A stretch of 64,000 nucleotides of DNA from DRPG01 sp964655065 (GTDB taxonomy: Bacteria > Myxococcota_A > UBA796 > GCA-2862545): contig CAZZLC010000006.1 in NCBI GenBank assembly GCA_964655065.1, positions 1 through 64,000 of the forward strand, in the 5' to 3' direction. The position numbers and the translations under genes are program-made. Below, in pieces: positions 27,285-34,665 of this stretch. The notes beneath the pieces were generated by a model. That model worked only from the letters and a program-made list of their open reading frames with translations, was not told where the DNA came from and made no database searches. Numbering within the stretch: position 1 is the first letter of the stretch; each line of letters begins with the position of its first letter.

Positions 27285-28598
27285 TCAAGCCGGGGCGAGC
27301 GACGACCGCACGGAGGAGGGATCTTGCAGGGCCCGTGCGGCAACGCGGTAGGCTTCGGTGAGCGTGGGAAGATCGAACGGGCTGTCCACGAACACCGACG
27401 GCGGCAGTCCGCCAATCATCGCCATCTGTCCGATGTGAACGAGGTCTGCGGCCCCCTCGCCCGCCACGTGGACGCCGAGGAGACGCTTGCCGCACGCCGA
27501 GGCCACGATCTTCACCAGACCCTCGGCCCGCGTCATCCGGCCCCGGACCGTCTCGCCGAAGTGCCCGACGCCGACCCGGACCGAGTCGTGGGCTGCGAGC
27601 GCCCCTGCCTCGGAGAGCCCGATGCTGGCGAGCTCCGGCACGCTGTGGATTGCGAGCGGGATCTGGTCATCGTGGGCCTCGACCGGTAGTCGAAGGGCGA
27701 GCCGCACCGCCCGTCTCCCGTGCCCCACGGTGTCTCCCACCGCGAGCACGTGGGGAACGCTGGTGCGAAACTTGTGGTCGACCGCGACGTGTCCGCTCGT
27801 CGTGAGCTCCACCCCGAGACGCTCGAGGTCGAGCCGGTGCACGTCGGCTACCCGGCCGACCGCGACGAGCACGGTCTCGGTGTCGAGGGTCGACCCATCG
27901 AGGAGCTCGAGCTGGACCCCGTCCGCGTCGACCCCGGCCCCGACGACCGTCGTCTCCGGGACGAACCGCCCGCCGTGGCGCTCGAAGTCGGCCATCAGGT
28001 GATCGACGAGCGCCCGCTCGAGGAATCCGAGCGGCCAGCTCGCCTTGTCGATCCACGTCACCTGTGTCCCGAGGCGCTGGAACGTCGTGGCGAGCTCGCA
28101 GGCGGAGACCCCGCCCCCCAGCACGGCCATGCGGGTCGGCAGGGCCGGCACGCCGAGGATCGAGTCGGTGTCGAAGACTCGGGCACGATCGACGAGGACC
28201 CCTCGGGGATGCACGGGCACGGAGCGCGTCGCCACCACGAAGTGGTCGGCGGCGAGGGTCGTCCTGCCGTGAGGGCCCAGGACCGAGAGATGGTGGGCGT
28301 CCTCGAACCGGGCCTCGCCGTGCACGAGCACCACCCCGCTGCGGGTGAGGCGATCGGTCCCTCGCTCCGCGGAACCGTGGTCGGTGTCTCCGAGCAGGCG
28401 AGCGATCGTGACGCCAGGCCGGTCCGCGGCCTCCCGTAGCGCCTTGCTCGGGGTTGCGCGACCGGGCGAGCCCTGCGCGCCGACCGAGGGATCCCGCTCG
28501 ACGAGCGCGACGGAATAGCCGGCTCTCGCGGCCTGGATCGCGGCTGCCTGTCCCGCGGGGCTCGCGCCGACCACGATCCAGTCGAAGCGCTCGGTCAT
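27285..28598 (-). CDS. SthA/lipoamide-dehydrogenase-like flavoprotein lacking redox cysteines
   Basis: A 437-residue FAD/NAD(P) oxidoreductase. FAD-binding VVGASPAGQAAA (9-20), the second Rossmann MAVLGGGVSACELA, the FAD motif HVLAVGDTVGHG and a dimerisation domain ending in FDLPTLTEAYRVAARAL are all in place, closest by eye to the soluble pyridine-nucleotide transhydrogenase SthA. The usual active-site CxxxxC (CxxxxT in SthA) before PSKAL is replaced by GAQGSPGRATPSKAL: no Cys. So it should not act by a disulfide; hydride transfer between NADH and NADPH through FAD may survive. ATG 28598 overlaps the HDOD stop (ATGA). Confidence 0.85.
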   Translation of the reverse strand: MTERFDWIVVGASPAGQAAAIQAARAGYSVALVERDPSVGAQGSPGRATPSKALREAADRPGVTIARLLGDTDHGSAERGTDRLTRSGVVLVHGEARFEDAHHLSVLGPHGRTTLAADHFVVATRSVPVHPRGVLVDRARVFDTDSILGVPALPTRMAVLGGGVSACELATTFQRLGTQVTWIDKASWPLGFLERALVDHLMADFERHGGRFVPETTVVGAGVDADGVQLELLDGSTLDTETVLVAVGRVADVHRLDLERLGVELTTSGHVAVDHKFRTSVPHVLAVGDTVGHGRRAVRLALRLPVEAHDDQIPLAIHSVPELASIGLSEAGALAAHDSVRVGVGHFGETVRGRMTRAEGLVKIVASACGKRLLGVHVAGEGAADLVHIGQMAMIGGLPPSVFVDSPFDLPTLTEAYRVAARALQDPSSVRSSLAPA

Positions 28599-29362
28599 CG
28601 CAGCACCTGGAGCAAGGAGGTCACCTCGTTCGTCTGGTCGCGCAGCTGGCCGAGGTCGCTGGCGTCGAGCCCCACCCGTTCGAGTACGGGGTCATCGTCG
28701 AGGGGCACCGTGGCATCGGGGTCGTCGAAGTCGAGCAGCTCGCAGGCGAGCCGACGGGCGAGCCAGGTGGTCGCCGCGACGTCAGCGAAGGTGTCGGCGG
28801 TTGGCCAGTCCCGGTGGAGTCCGACCGCCGCGACGATCGCGGCGGGCATTCCCCAGCCCATGACGGACTGGACGCCGATCTCGATGTAGCGGCGCTGGAT
28901 GAAGGCGGGGTCGGTCAGCCCCTGGGCGAGCAGGACGAGCTCACCGATGTTGTGCAGCAACCCGCACAGGAAGGAGGCCTCGACCTCACCATGGCGGAGC
29001 CGCGAGAGGCACCTGGCGAACCCGGCACTCGCCAGCGCGGTGGACCAGCTCGCCGCTCGCTGGGGGGCCGTGGCGGGGTCGGAGAGCGAGGGTCTGAGAC
29101 AGGCCGCGACGGTGAGGTCGCAGACCGACGCCAGGCCGAGCCGCATGACGGCGTGCGCGATGGTGGATGGCGGCACCGAGCCTCGGTACATCGCGGAGTT
29201 GGCGGCCTTGATGATCAAGGTGGCAAGGGCGGGGTCGCGCTGGACGAGCTCGGAGACCGCCGCGATGTCCGACTCGGGGTTGGCGACCGCGTTGAGCACG
29301 GCCTCCGCCACTCTCGGGAAGGGCGGGAGGGTGACTTCGATGGCTTCGCACGTGACCGGCAC
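28595..29362 (-). CDS. HDOD-domain signalling protein
   Basis: A ~255-residue protein dominated by an HDOD domain (residues ~10-200): LPPFPRVAEAVLNAV, IAAVSELVQRDPALATLIIKAANSAMY, AVMRLGLASVCDLTVA and FLCGLLHNIGELVL. HDOD is an HD-like helical domain without metal ligands, found in many signal-transduction proteins of unknown mechanism. I place the start at GTG 29362 after AGGGGG; a TTG at 29398 is the alternative. Coupled by a 4-base overlap to the cysteine-less SthA-like flavoprotein downstream, a pairing that suggests redox-state signalling (inference). Confidence 0.85.
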   Translation of the reverse strand: MPVTCEAIEVTLPPFPRVAEAVLNAVANPESDIAAVSELVQRDPALATLIIKAANSAMYRGSVPPSTIAHAVMRLGLASVCDLTVAACLRPSLSDPATAPQRAASWSTALASAGFARCLSRLRHGEVEASFLCGLLHNIGELVLLAQGLTDPAFIQRRYIEIGVQSVMGWGMPAAIVAAVGLHRDWPTADTFADVAATTWLARRLACELLDFDDPDATVPLDDDPVLERVGLDASDLGQLRDQTNEVTSLLQVLR

Positions 29363-29489
29363 GACAGGCCCCCTGAGAACCGCGGTCGAGCGGTCCAACC
29401 CTCCATCGGTCGACCTGGGGGCGGCTTGACCTGGTGGGCGGGCTCAGGGCCCGGGGCCGCTGCAGGACGGCGTGCTCGTCGCGATCGCT

Positions 29490-30320
29490 TCAGCGCACCG
29501 TCGCGCCCAGCGTGAGGCCCAGGGTGTGCAGCCAGTTCTTGGTGAACCCGTCCGTGAACGGGTCGGCGTTGTTGCTGGTGCCCACTGCGCCGCCGCCGAT
29601 GTACCGGAGCGACGCCCAGCCGTCGATCCCTCGGGGGCCCTCGAGACCGACGGTGATCCGTGCGTCAGCGATGGCGCCCTCGACGTCGGTGTTGGATCCG
29701 TTCAGGAGCCGGATGGGCGCCCAGAATCCCTGGACCTCGGAGCCGAGGAACAGCCTTCCGGTCAGGGTGTGGCGCTGCCGGAACGCGAGCAGGGGGACGG
29801 GGCCGATGTTGGTGGTGACCACCGCCTTGCTGCCGTCGACCGCGGTGTAGCCGATGCTCGCATTCCGGATCTGCAGCCCGAGCCCGAACGCAATCTCGCG
29901 GTCGGTCTGCTTCGTGGTGTCGTGCAGCCAGGTGAGCCGGTAGTAGGGGAAGCTGTAGCGGAAGCGCAGCGCCTCCCCGCGGGCGAACACCTGCTCGCCG
30001 ACCTGGAGGTCTCGGTCGGGGGCGACCTCGGACTCGAAGACCAGGGGTTGGTAGAGCAGGATCACGGTGTCGCGGCGATTGGCGCCCAGGTCGAGGTCGG
30101 CCTGGAGTCGCGTGAAGGCGAACAGAACGTCCTGTGCGAGGTCCTTCGGGACCGACACGTCGGTGCCCCCGTCGCCGACCTGGTACTGATGCCGCAGCTG
30201 ACCCACCGTGCCGAGCTCGGCCCGCAGTCGCAGCGCCACCGAGGCCGAGGGGGAGTTGACGAGCGAGTCGTCTGCGTCGGGCGTGCCCGCCAGCGCGGCC
30301 ATCGTCGCGAACCACAGCAT
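29490..30320 (-). CDS. Probable outer-membrane beta-barrel protein
   Basis: A 276-residue protein with a signal peptide (MLWFATMAALA) and a series of amphipathic beta strands with aromatic girdles (VALRLRAELGTVGQLRHQYQVG, FRYSFPYYRLTWLHD, LHTLGLTLGATVR). ATG 30320 follows GGAGGAAGAA. The last residues (LGLTLGATVR) have an amphipathic strand pattern but no terminal Phe. No specific family is recognised; it could be a small porin-like or DUF3187-type barrel. It lies between an HDOD gene and a RAYT-derived gene on the same strand. Confidence 0.7.
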   Translation of the reverse strand: MLWFATMAALAGTPDADDSLVNSPSASVALRLRAELGTVGQLRHQYQVGDGGTDVSVPKDLAQDVLFAFTRLQADLDLGANRRDTVILLYQPLVFESEVAPDRDLQVGEQVFARGEALRFRYSFPYYRLTWLHDTTKQTDREIAFGLGLQIRNASIGYTAVDGSKAVVTTNIGPVPLLAFRQRHTLTGRLFLGSEVQGFWAPIRLLNGSNTDVEGAIADARITVGLEGPRGIDGWASLRYIGGGAVGTSNNADPFTDGFTKNWLHTLGLTLGATVR

Positions 30321-30354
30321 TTCTTCCTCCAGTCGAGGAACTCGGCATATTGCC

Positions 30355-31104
30355 TCAGGGAACCCGTTGCAGCCGAGGATCGGCGAGGGTGCGTCGGGCG
30401 AGATCCAGGTGGGGGGCCGGGCAGGCCGCGAGCTGACGAACGCGGCGCGGCGTGAGGCAGATCGCCTGGGCGACCTCGCGGGTCGGCCAGCCCGCGGACC
30501 GCGCCAGGTGGACGAAGAGCCCGAAGCAGCGGCGGTCCGCAGGGACCACGCCCATCACGGCGGCCGCGAAACGCAGCAGCGTGCCGAGCGCCCACCCCCG
30601 AGGCGCGGAGGGTCGGACCGAAACCGGACCGCCTCCGCAGCGTCGGTGGACGTCTTGGGGGTCGACGCTCCGACGGAGCGGCTTGGCGTCGAAGAACACC
30701 GCCTCTCGGTACCCGAGGAGGTCGCGGTGCGACGACCAGGGCGTCGCGAGCGGCTGTCGCGGTCCGCAGCGCCCCTCGAGGGGAGCGCGGTGGGCCCACA
30801 CCACGGCGTCGATGGCGGTCTGGGCGGCGTGTCGCTCGACGGCGCCGACCGCACCGCCGAGGCCCTGATGGCGAAGGGCCAGCGCCGTGCCGACCTTGGT
30901 TGCCTTGAGCACGGCGCCGATGGCCGCAGGCTCGCCGTGGAGGACGCACCGCAGCGCCGCACCCCGCTCGAAGCCGAAGGCGAGCACGATCACGTCGTGG
31001 GGCTGGCCGCAGCGGCCGAGTCGGTCCAGGAGATCGTAGCGAAAGGGCGCGCCGCCCCGCGGCCGGGCCCAGGACGGCAGCATGATGCGAAGTCGTTCGT
31101 ACAC
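30355..31104 (-). CDS. Degenerate RAYT (REP-associated tyrosine transposase)-derived protein with C-terminal HTH
   Basis: A 249-residue protein. Its middle aligns by eye with the later half of TnpA_REP/RAYT proteins: CVLHGEPAAIGAVLKATKVG...ALRHQG in place of the LVLHT...LNGVYTQ...NRRHG region, then PWSSHRDLLGY...FFDAKPLRRSV, the RAYT C-terminal signature. The catalytic His-x-His (NHxHL) motif is absent; the position reads FERGAALR. A distinct helix-turn-helix follows (GWPTREVAQAICLTPRRVRQLAA). GTG 31104 has GGAGG five bases upstream, so the gene is translated and probably domesticated, perhaps a DNA-binding regulator. Confidence 0.55.
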   Translation of the reverse strand: MYERLRIMLPSWARPRGGAPFRYDLLDRLGRCGQPHDVIVLAFGFERGAALRCVLHGEPAAIGAVLKATKVGTALALRHQGLGGAVGAVERHAAQTAIDAVVWAHRAPLEGRCGPRQPLATPWSSHRDLLGYREAVFFDAKPLRRSVDPQDVHRRCGGGPVSVRPSAPRGWALGTLLRFAAAVMGVVPADRRCFGLFVHLARSAGWPTREVAQAICLTPRRVRQLAACPAPHLDLARRTLADPRLQRVP

Positions 31105-31206
31105 GGGAACCTCCGCGAGCGGCCCCAGGCAAGCCTGGATCCAGCCGATTCGCAGCGTTGGTCCGTGTGGAGGGGTGACGAACGTCGGACGACCGTCGTC
31201 GGTCGG

Positions 31207-32010
31207 TCAGAGGCGCTCGCCGCCGCGCCATGCCACCCAGGATGCCTCGTAGGTCAGCCGATCGGGGTAGCCGGGCAGCGGGGGATCCGGGTGGTCGGGG
31301 TGTCCCGGGAGGACGAGCTCGATCTCGTTGTCGGGAAATCGGGTCACCGGCTCGACGGGGCGTCCCACCCACGGGGAGGCGGCGAGGGCGGCCTCGACGC
31401 GAGGGAAGCGCGCGAGCTGCGTGAGGGTCCACCAGGTGGGCGGGGCCAACGGAAAGTCCACCAACGGCATGCCCAGCGCGGCGGTCGGCGAGATCCAGCG
31501 GCTGTCGACGGTCTCGATCGTGTCGTGGCGCCCTTCGGCCCCCTGCGCGGAGATGGCGAAGAAGAGTGCCTCGAAGCGACGCTTCTCGGCCTTTGGCGTC
31601 ACCCACCACGCCCAGGGGACCAAGGCCCCGAGATCGACCGGACCAGCCCCCTCGTCGAGGACGTCGGCCATGGTGCGCTCGCCGGCGTGCAAGGCCTCTC
31701 GTCGGGCCTCGTCGGGCTCGCCCTGCCCGAGCCACACCCCGGACTCCTCGAAGGTCTCGCGGACGGCAGCGATCCCGAACCCGGCAGCCCGGGCATCGGG
31801 GAGGTGGAGCCGCGCGGCGAGTGCCTCGGCGCCCTCGACCTGGCGGTGATCCGCGAGCGCGTCGGCGGGCTCGACGCGCCCGCCAGGAAACACCCAGGCG
31901 TGAGGCATGAACCCGCTGCGGCGGTGCCGCTGCACCATGAACACCTCGAGGCCGTCGGCGCCGTCGCGGAGGAGAAGCACGGTACTCGCAGGGCTCACGG
32001 GGGTGGTCAC
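31207..32010 (-). CDS. Nudix hydrolase (NUDT19/CoA-diphosphatase-like)
   Basis: A 267-residue Nudix protein. The strand HAWVFPGGRVEPAD opens the Nudix fold and RETFEESGVWLG supplies the catalytic REUXEEXGU half; between them lies a ~35-residue insertion, as in NUDT19-type enzymes that cleave CoA and acyl-CoA diphosphates. So it is a plausible CoA or nucleotide diphosphatase. GTG 32010 overlaps the stop of the upstream TSP3 gene (GTGA), an odd partner for a cytosolic enzyme. The C-terminal ~90 residues (PLAPPTWWTLTQLARFP...) are also typical of the NUDT19 branch. Confidence 0.85.
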   Translation of the reverse strand: MTTPVSPASTVLLLRDGADGLEVFMVQRHRRSGFMPHAWVFPGGRVEPADALADHRQVEGAEALAARLHLPDARAAGFGIAAVRETFEESGVWLGQGEPDEARREALHAGERTMADVLDEGAGPVDLGALVPWAWWVTPKAEKRRFEALFFAISAQGAEGRHDTIETVDSRWISPTAALGMPLVDFPLAPPTWWTLTQLARFPRVEAALAASPWVGRPVEPVTRFPDNEIELVLPGHPDHPDPPLPGYPDRLTYEASWVAWRGGERL

Positions 32011-34583
32011 GGGGTCATCTCCAGTCCGGCCACGACGCGCCAGGCGGGCGCGCCGAGTCCACTGGTGAGCCCTCTGCCGAGGGCTACGCGGACGTTGGCG
32101 ACCTCGTAGCGCGTGCGGGCGCCGAGGTGTGCGGTCACGGGAGCCCCTCCCGGCGCGTCGAGGCTGGCGAGCGCGAGCTCCCCGTCGAGCTCCGCCCCGA
32201 TCCAGAGACGATCTCCGGCGGCGGCTGCCCCCCCGACCCCCCAAGCCGCGGCGGGACCGAGAGACAGCCCCGGCAGATCGTCGCCCGCTCGACCGCGAAG
32301 GCCGAGCTCGACGGCGACGAGGGTGCGGTCGGTGGTGCGGCTCGCGAGGCCCGAGACGGCGAGGACCACCCGCTCTGCCGAGAGGAAGCTGCCCCGGCCG
32401 CCCGTGGGCAGGCGCAGCGTCGCGAGAACCCCGACGTCGAGTCGATCCGAGAGGGGGAGGCTCGCCTTGCCCGAGGCCTCGAGGTCGCCGACCTGGGTGA
32501 CCCGCGCGAGCTCGTAGCCGCGGACCCAGCCGTGCACGGGTAGCCGCAGGCCCAGGTGACCCCAGGAGCCTCCGAGCCAGGCGATGGCGTCACTCGTGAC
32601 GACGCGGTCCACCAGCGCCAGGTCGTCGACGACGCCGCCGTCGACGCGGTAGACGAAGGGAGCCCGGGTCACGCTGCCCACCCACGCCGCTCCGCTACCC
32701 CGCGGGCCTCTCGCCTCTTCGACGACGAGCAAGCGCCCGCCGTCGGCCGAGGGACCGAGCCGCTGCGCATCGAGGGCCTGGGCGCTGGCCCGACCGCGAA
32801 TCCCGAGCAGGCCGACCACGACCAGCAGGGCCACGAGCGGAGACCGTGGGCCCGTGGCGCACGCTCCTCCACCGAACGACCCCGGCAGTGCGAGGGGGTT
32901 CGGGTCGGCCTCGCGCGGCGGCAGCCCCGGCGCGTCGACGGACTCCGGAGGATCGAGCGGTGCGGGCCCGCAATCGCCGTCCTCGGGGTCGGGATCGCGG
33001 AAGTCGGGCCGCCCGTCACAGTCCTCGTCGACGGTTCCCTCGACCTGGTCCGTCAGACCGTCCCCGTCCGTGTCGAGGTCGAGGAAGTCCGGTCGACCGT
33101 CGCCGTCGAAGTCCGGGACGAAGCGGTCGTACTCGACCGCGTCCGGGATGCCGTCGCCGTCGGAGTCGAGGTCGCGGGCGTTGCGCACTCCGTCGCCGTC
33201 GCGATCGCCGTAGCGGTCGACCTGATCGGGTATGCCGTCGTTGTCGGCGTCGGGGTCGGCAAAGTCGCCGCGCCCGTCGTTGTCGGTGTCGCCGGCTCCC
33301 TCGAACCCGTCCGCAAAGCCATCGCCGTCGGCGTCGGTGTCCAGGTGGTTGGGGACACCGTCCTCGTCGACGTCGTCGTCGCCCTCGACCCCGTCGGGGA
33401 GCCCGTCCCCGTCGGCGTCGACGTCTCGGAAGCTCGCTCGACCGTCTCCGTCGGGATCGGCGTCACCGTCGCGCGCGTCGGGCAGGCCGTCGCCGTCGGC
33501 GTCGAGGTCGGCGAAGTCGGGCGTTCCGTCGCCGTCGGTGTCGAACGGGCCCTCGATGCTGTCGGAGATGCCGTCCCCGTCGCTGTCATCGTCCGGCCCG
33601 AGTCCCGAGAGGTCGTCGACGGCGTCCACGATGCCGTCGCCGTCGGTGTCCACGTCGTCGTCCGGGTCTTCGGGATCCGGCTCGAACGGGGAGCGTGCTC
33701 CGTCGCCGTCGGCATCCTCGACGCCGTCGGGCAGCCCTCCGCCGTCGGTGTCGGCGCGGTTGGGGTCCGTGGTGGTGCTCGGGTCCGCGTCGGCGGCACG
33801 CCCGAGCTCGAGCCCGTCACCGAGCCCGTCGCCGTCGCGATCCGCCTGCAGCGCGTCCACGATGCCGTCCCCGTTGGTGTCGTCCGCCTCTTCTCCGTCG
33901 CCGAGGCCGTCGCCGTCCGTATCGGCGTCGTCGGGGTCGGTGCCGAGGCCGATCTCCACCGGTTCGGGGATGCCGTCGCCGTCGCCGTCGATGCGGACGG
34001 GTCCGGCGGCGATGGCGCCGAGGTCGGTGCAGCCGATGCGGTCGTCGCATCCGCCGACGTCGGTGAAGCCGAGGGGCCAGGCCACGGCGGCCACCGGGGT
34101 CACGTGGAGAGCGGTGGCGCCATCGACGCCGACGGTCGTGTCGAGCCAGCTCCGGTCGAGCTGCAGGTCCAGCGTGGCCGGGGCTGGTCGCGTCTCGCCG
34201 GTCGCCGGGTCGCCGAGCACGAGCGGCGGGCCCCAGGCGCCGATGGCGGGGCCAGGCAGCGGATTCGGGTGCTCCCGAGCCACCAGGGTGTGCCCGGGCC
34301 CCTGGACCAGCACGACCCACTCGTAGGTCGTGGCGTCGCCGTCGGTGTCGACGAGGACCCCGAAGTCCTGGTCGACGCCAGTGGGATCGTCGGAGAGCGC
34401 CAGGCGGAGGAAGACGGTCGCCTCGTCGACGGTCCACAGGACGGCGCCGGCCAGCTCGACGGCTCCGGCGGAGGCGTCGTCCGATGGCTCGCTGACCAGG
34501 GGCGATCCCAGTGGCTGCCACGCATCTTCGGAGGGCCACGGGCTCCCAGCGTGAGCGGCGAACACGGCGCAGAGCGAGAGCAC
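32007..34583 (-). CDS. TSP3-repeat protein fused to an outer-membrane barrel-like domain
   Basis: An 858-residue secreted protein. GTG 34583 follows GGAGG and starts a signal peptide (MLSLCAVFAAHA). Residues ~15-200 form a beta domain with paired Cys (GGCDDRIGCTDLG). Residues ~200-545 are ~20 calcium-binding TSP3 repeats (DxDGDGxxDxxD). Then comes a Gly/Cys turn and a hydrophobic stretch (about 580-597, PLVALLVVVGLLGIRGR), followed by ASAQA and ~250 residues of amphipathic strands (LSDRLDVGVLATLRLP...TAHLGARTRYEVANVRVAL) that look like a small barrel. The middle segment looks like a C-terminal sorting tail or an internal signal peptide, so this may be two genes fused. Confidence 0.8.
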   Translation of the reverse strand: MLSLCAVFAAHAGSPWPSEDAWQPLGSPLVSEPSDDASAGAVELAGAVLWTVDEATVFLRLALSDDPTGVDQDFGVLVDTDGDATTYEWVVLVQGPGHTLVAREHPNPLPGPAIGAWGPPLVLGDPATGETRPAPATLDLQLDRSWLDTTVGVDGATALHVTPVAAVAWPLGFTDVGGCDDRIGCTDLGAIAAGPVRIDGDGDGIPEPVEIGLGTDPDDADTDGDGLGDGEEADDTNGDGIVDALQADRDGDGLGDGLELGRAADADPSTTTDPNRADTDGGGLPDGVEDADGDGARSPFEPDPEDPDDDVDTDGDGIVDAVDDLSGLGPDDDSDGDGISDSIEGPFDTDGDGTPDFADLDADGDGLPDARDGDADPDGDGRASFRDVDADGDGLPDGVEGDDDVDEDGVPNHLDTDADGDGFADGFEGAGDTDNDGRGDFADPDADNDGIPDQVDRYGDRDGDGVRNARDLDSDGDGIPDAVEYDRFVPDFDGDGRPDFLDLDTDGDGLTDQVEGTVDEDCDGRPDFRDPDPEDGDCGPAPLDPPESVDAPGLPPREADPNPLALPGSFGGGACATGPRSPLVALLVVVGLLGIRGRASAQALDAQRLGPSADGGRLLVVEEARGPRGSGAAWVGSVTRAPFVYRVDGGVVDDLALVDRVVTSDAIAWLGGSWGHLGLRLPVHGWVRGYELARVTQVGDLEASGKASLPLSDRLDVGVLATLRLPTGGRGSFLSAERVVLAVSGLASRTTDRTLVAVELGLRGRAGDDLPGLSLGPAAAWGVGGAAAAGDRLWIGAELDGELALASLDAPGGAPVTAHLGARTRYEVANVRVALGRGLTSGLGAPAWRVVAGLEMTP
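33000..33990 (-). repeat. Coding TSP3 repeat array
   Basis: About one kilobase of imperfect 36-45-base repeats encoding D-x-DGDG-x-x-D units in the TSP3 protein. The DNA is dominated by GTCGCCGTC-type triplets, so it throws long spurious frames on both strands. It is coding repeat, not CRISPR. Confidence 0.9.
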
Positions 34584-34665
34584 ATCGGCCTCCGTCCCGC
34601 CAATCTATCGTGACGAATCGGCAGAGGACCGACCCTCCATCCGCTATGGTCGATAGACGAAGCCC

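Noticed and set aside
31188..31200. Palindrome GACGACCGTCGTC after the Nudix stop, considered as a terminator or REP element
   Set aside because: The centre leaves a one-base loop; a foldable hairpin would have only about four pairs and no T-run.
33000..33990. Regular short repeats that could suggest a CRISPR array
   Set aside because: The repeats are imperfect and in frame, encode TSP3 calcium-binding units, and lack unique spacers of constant length.
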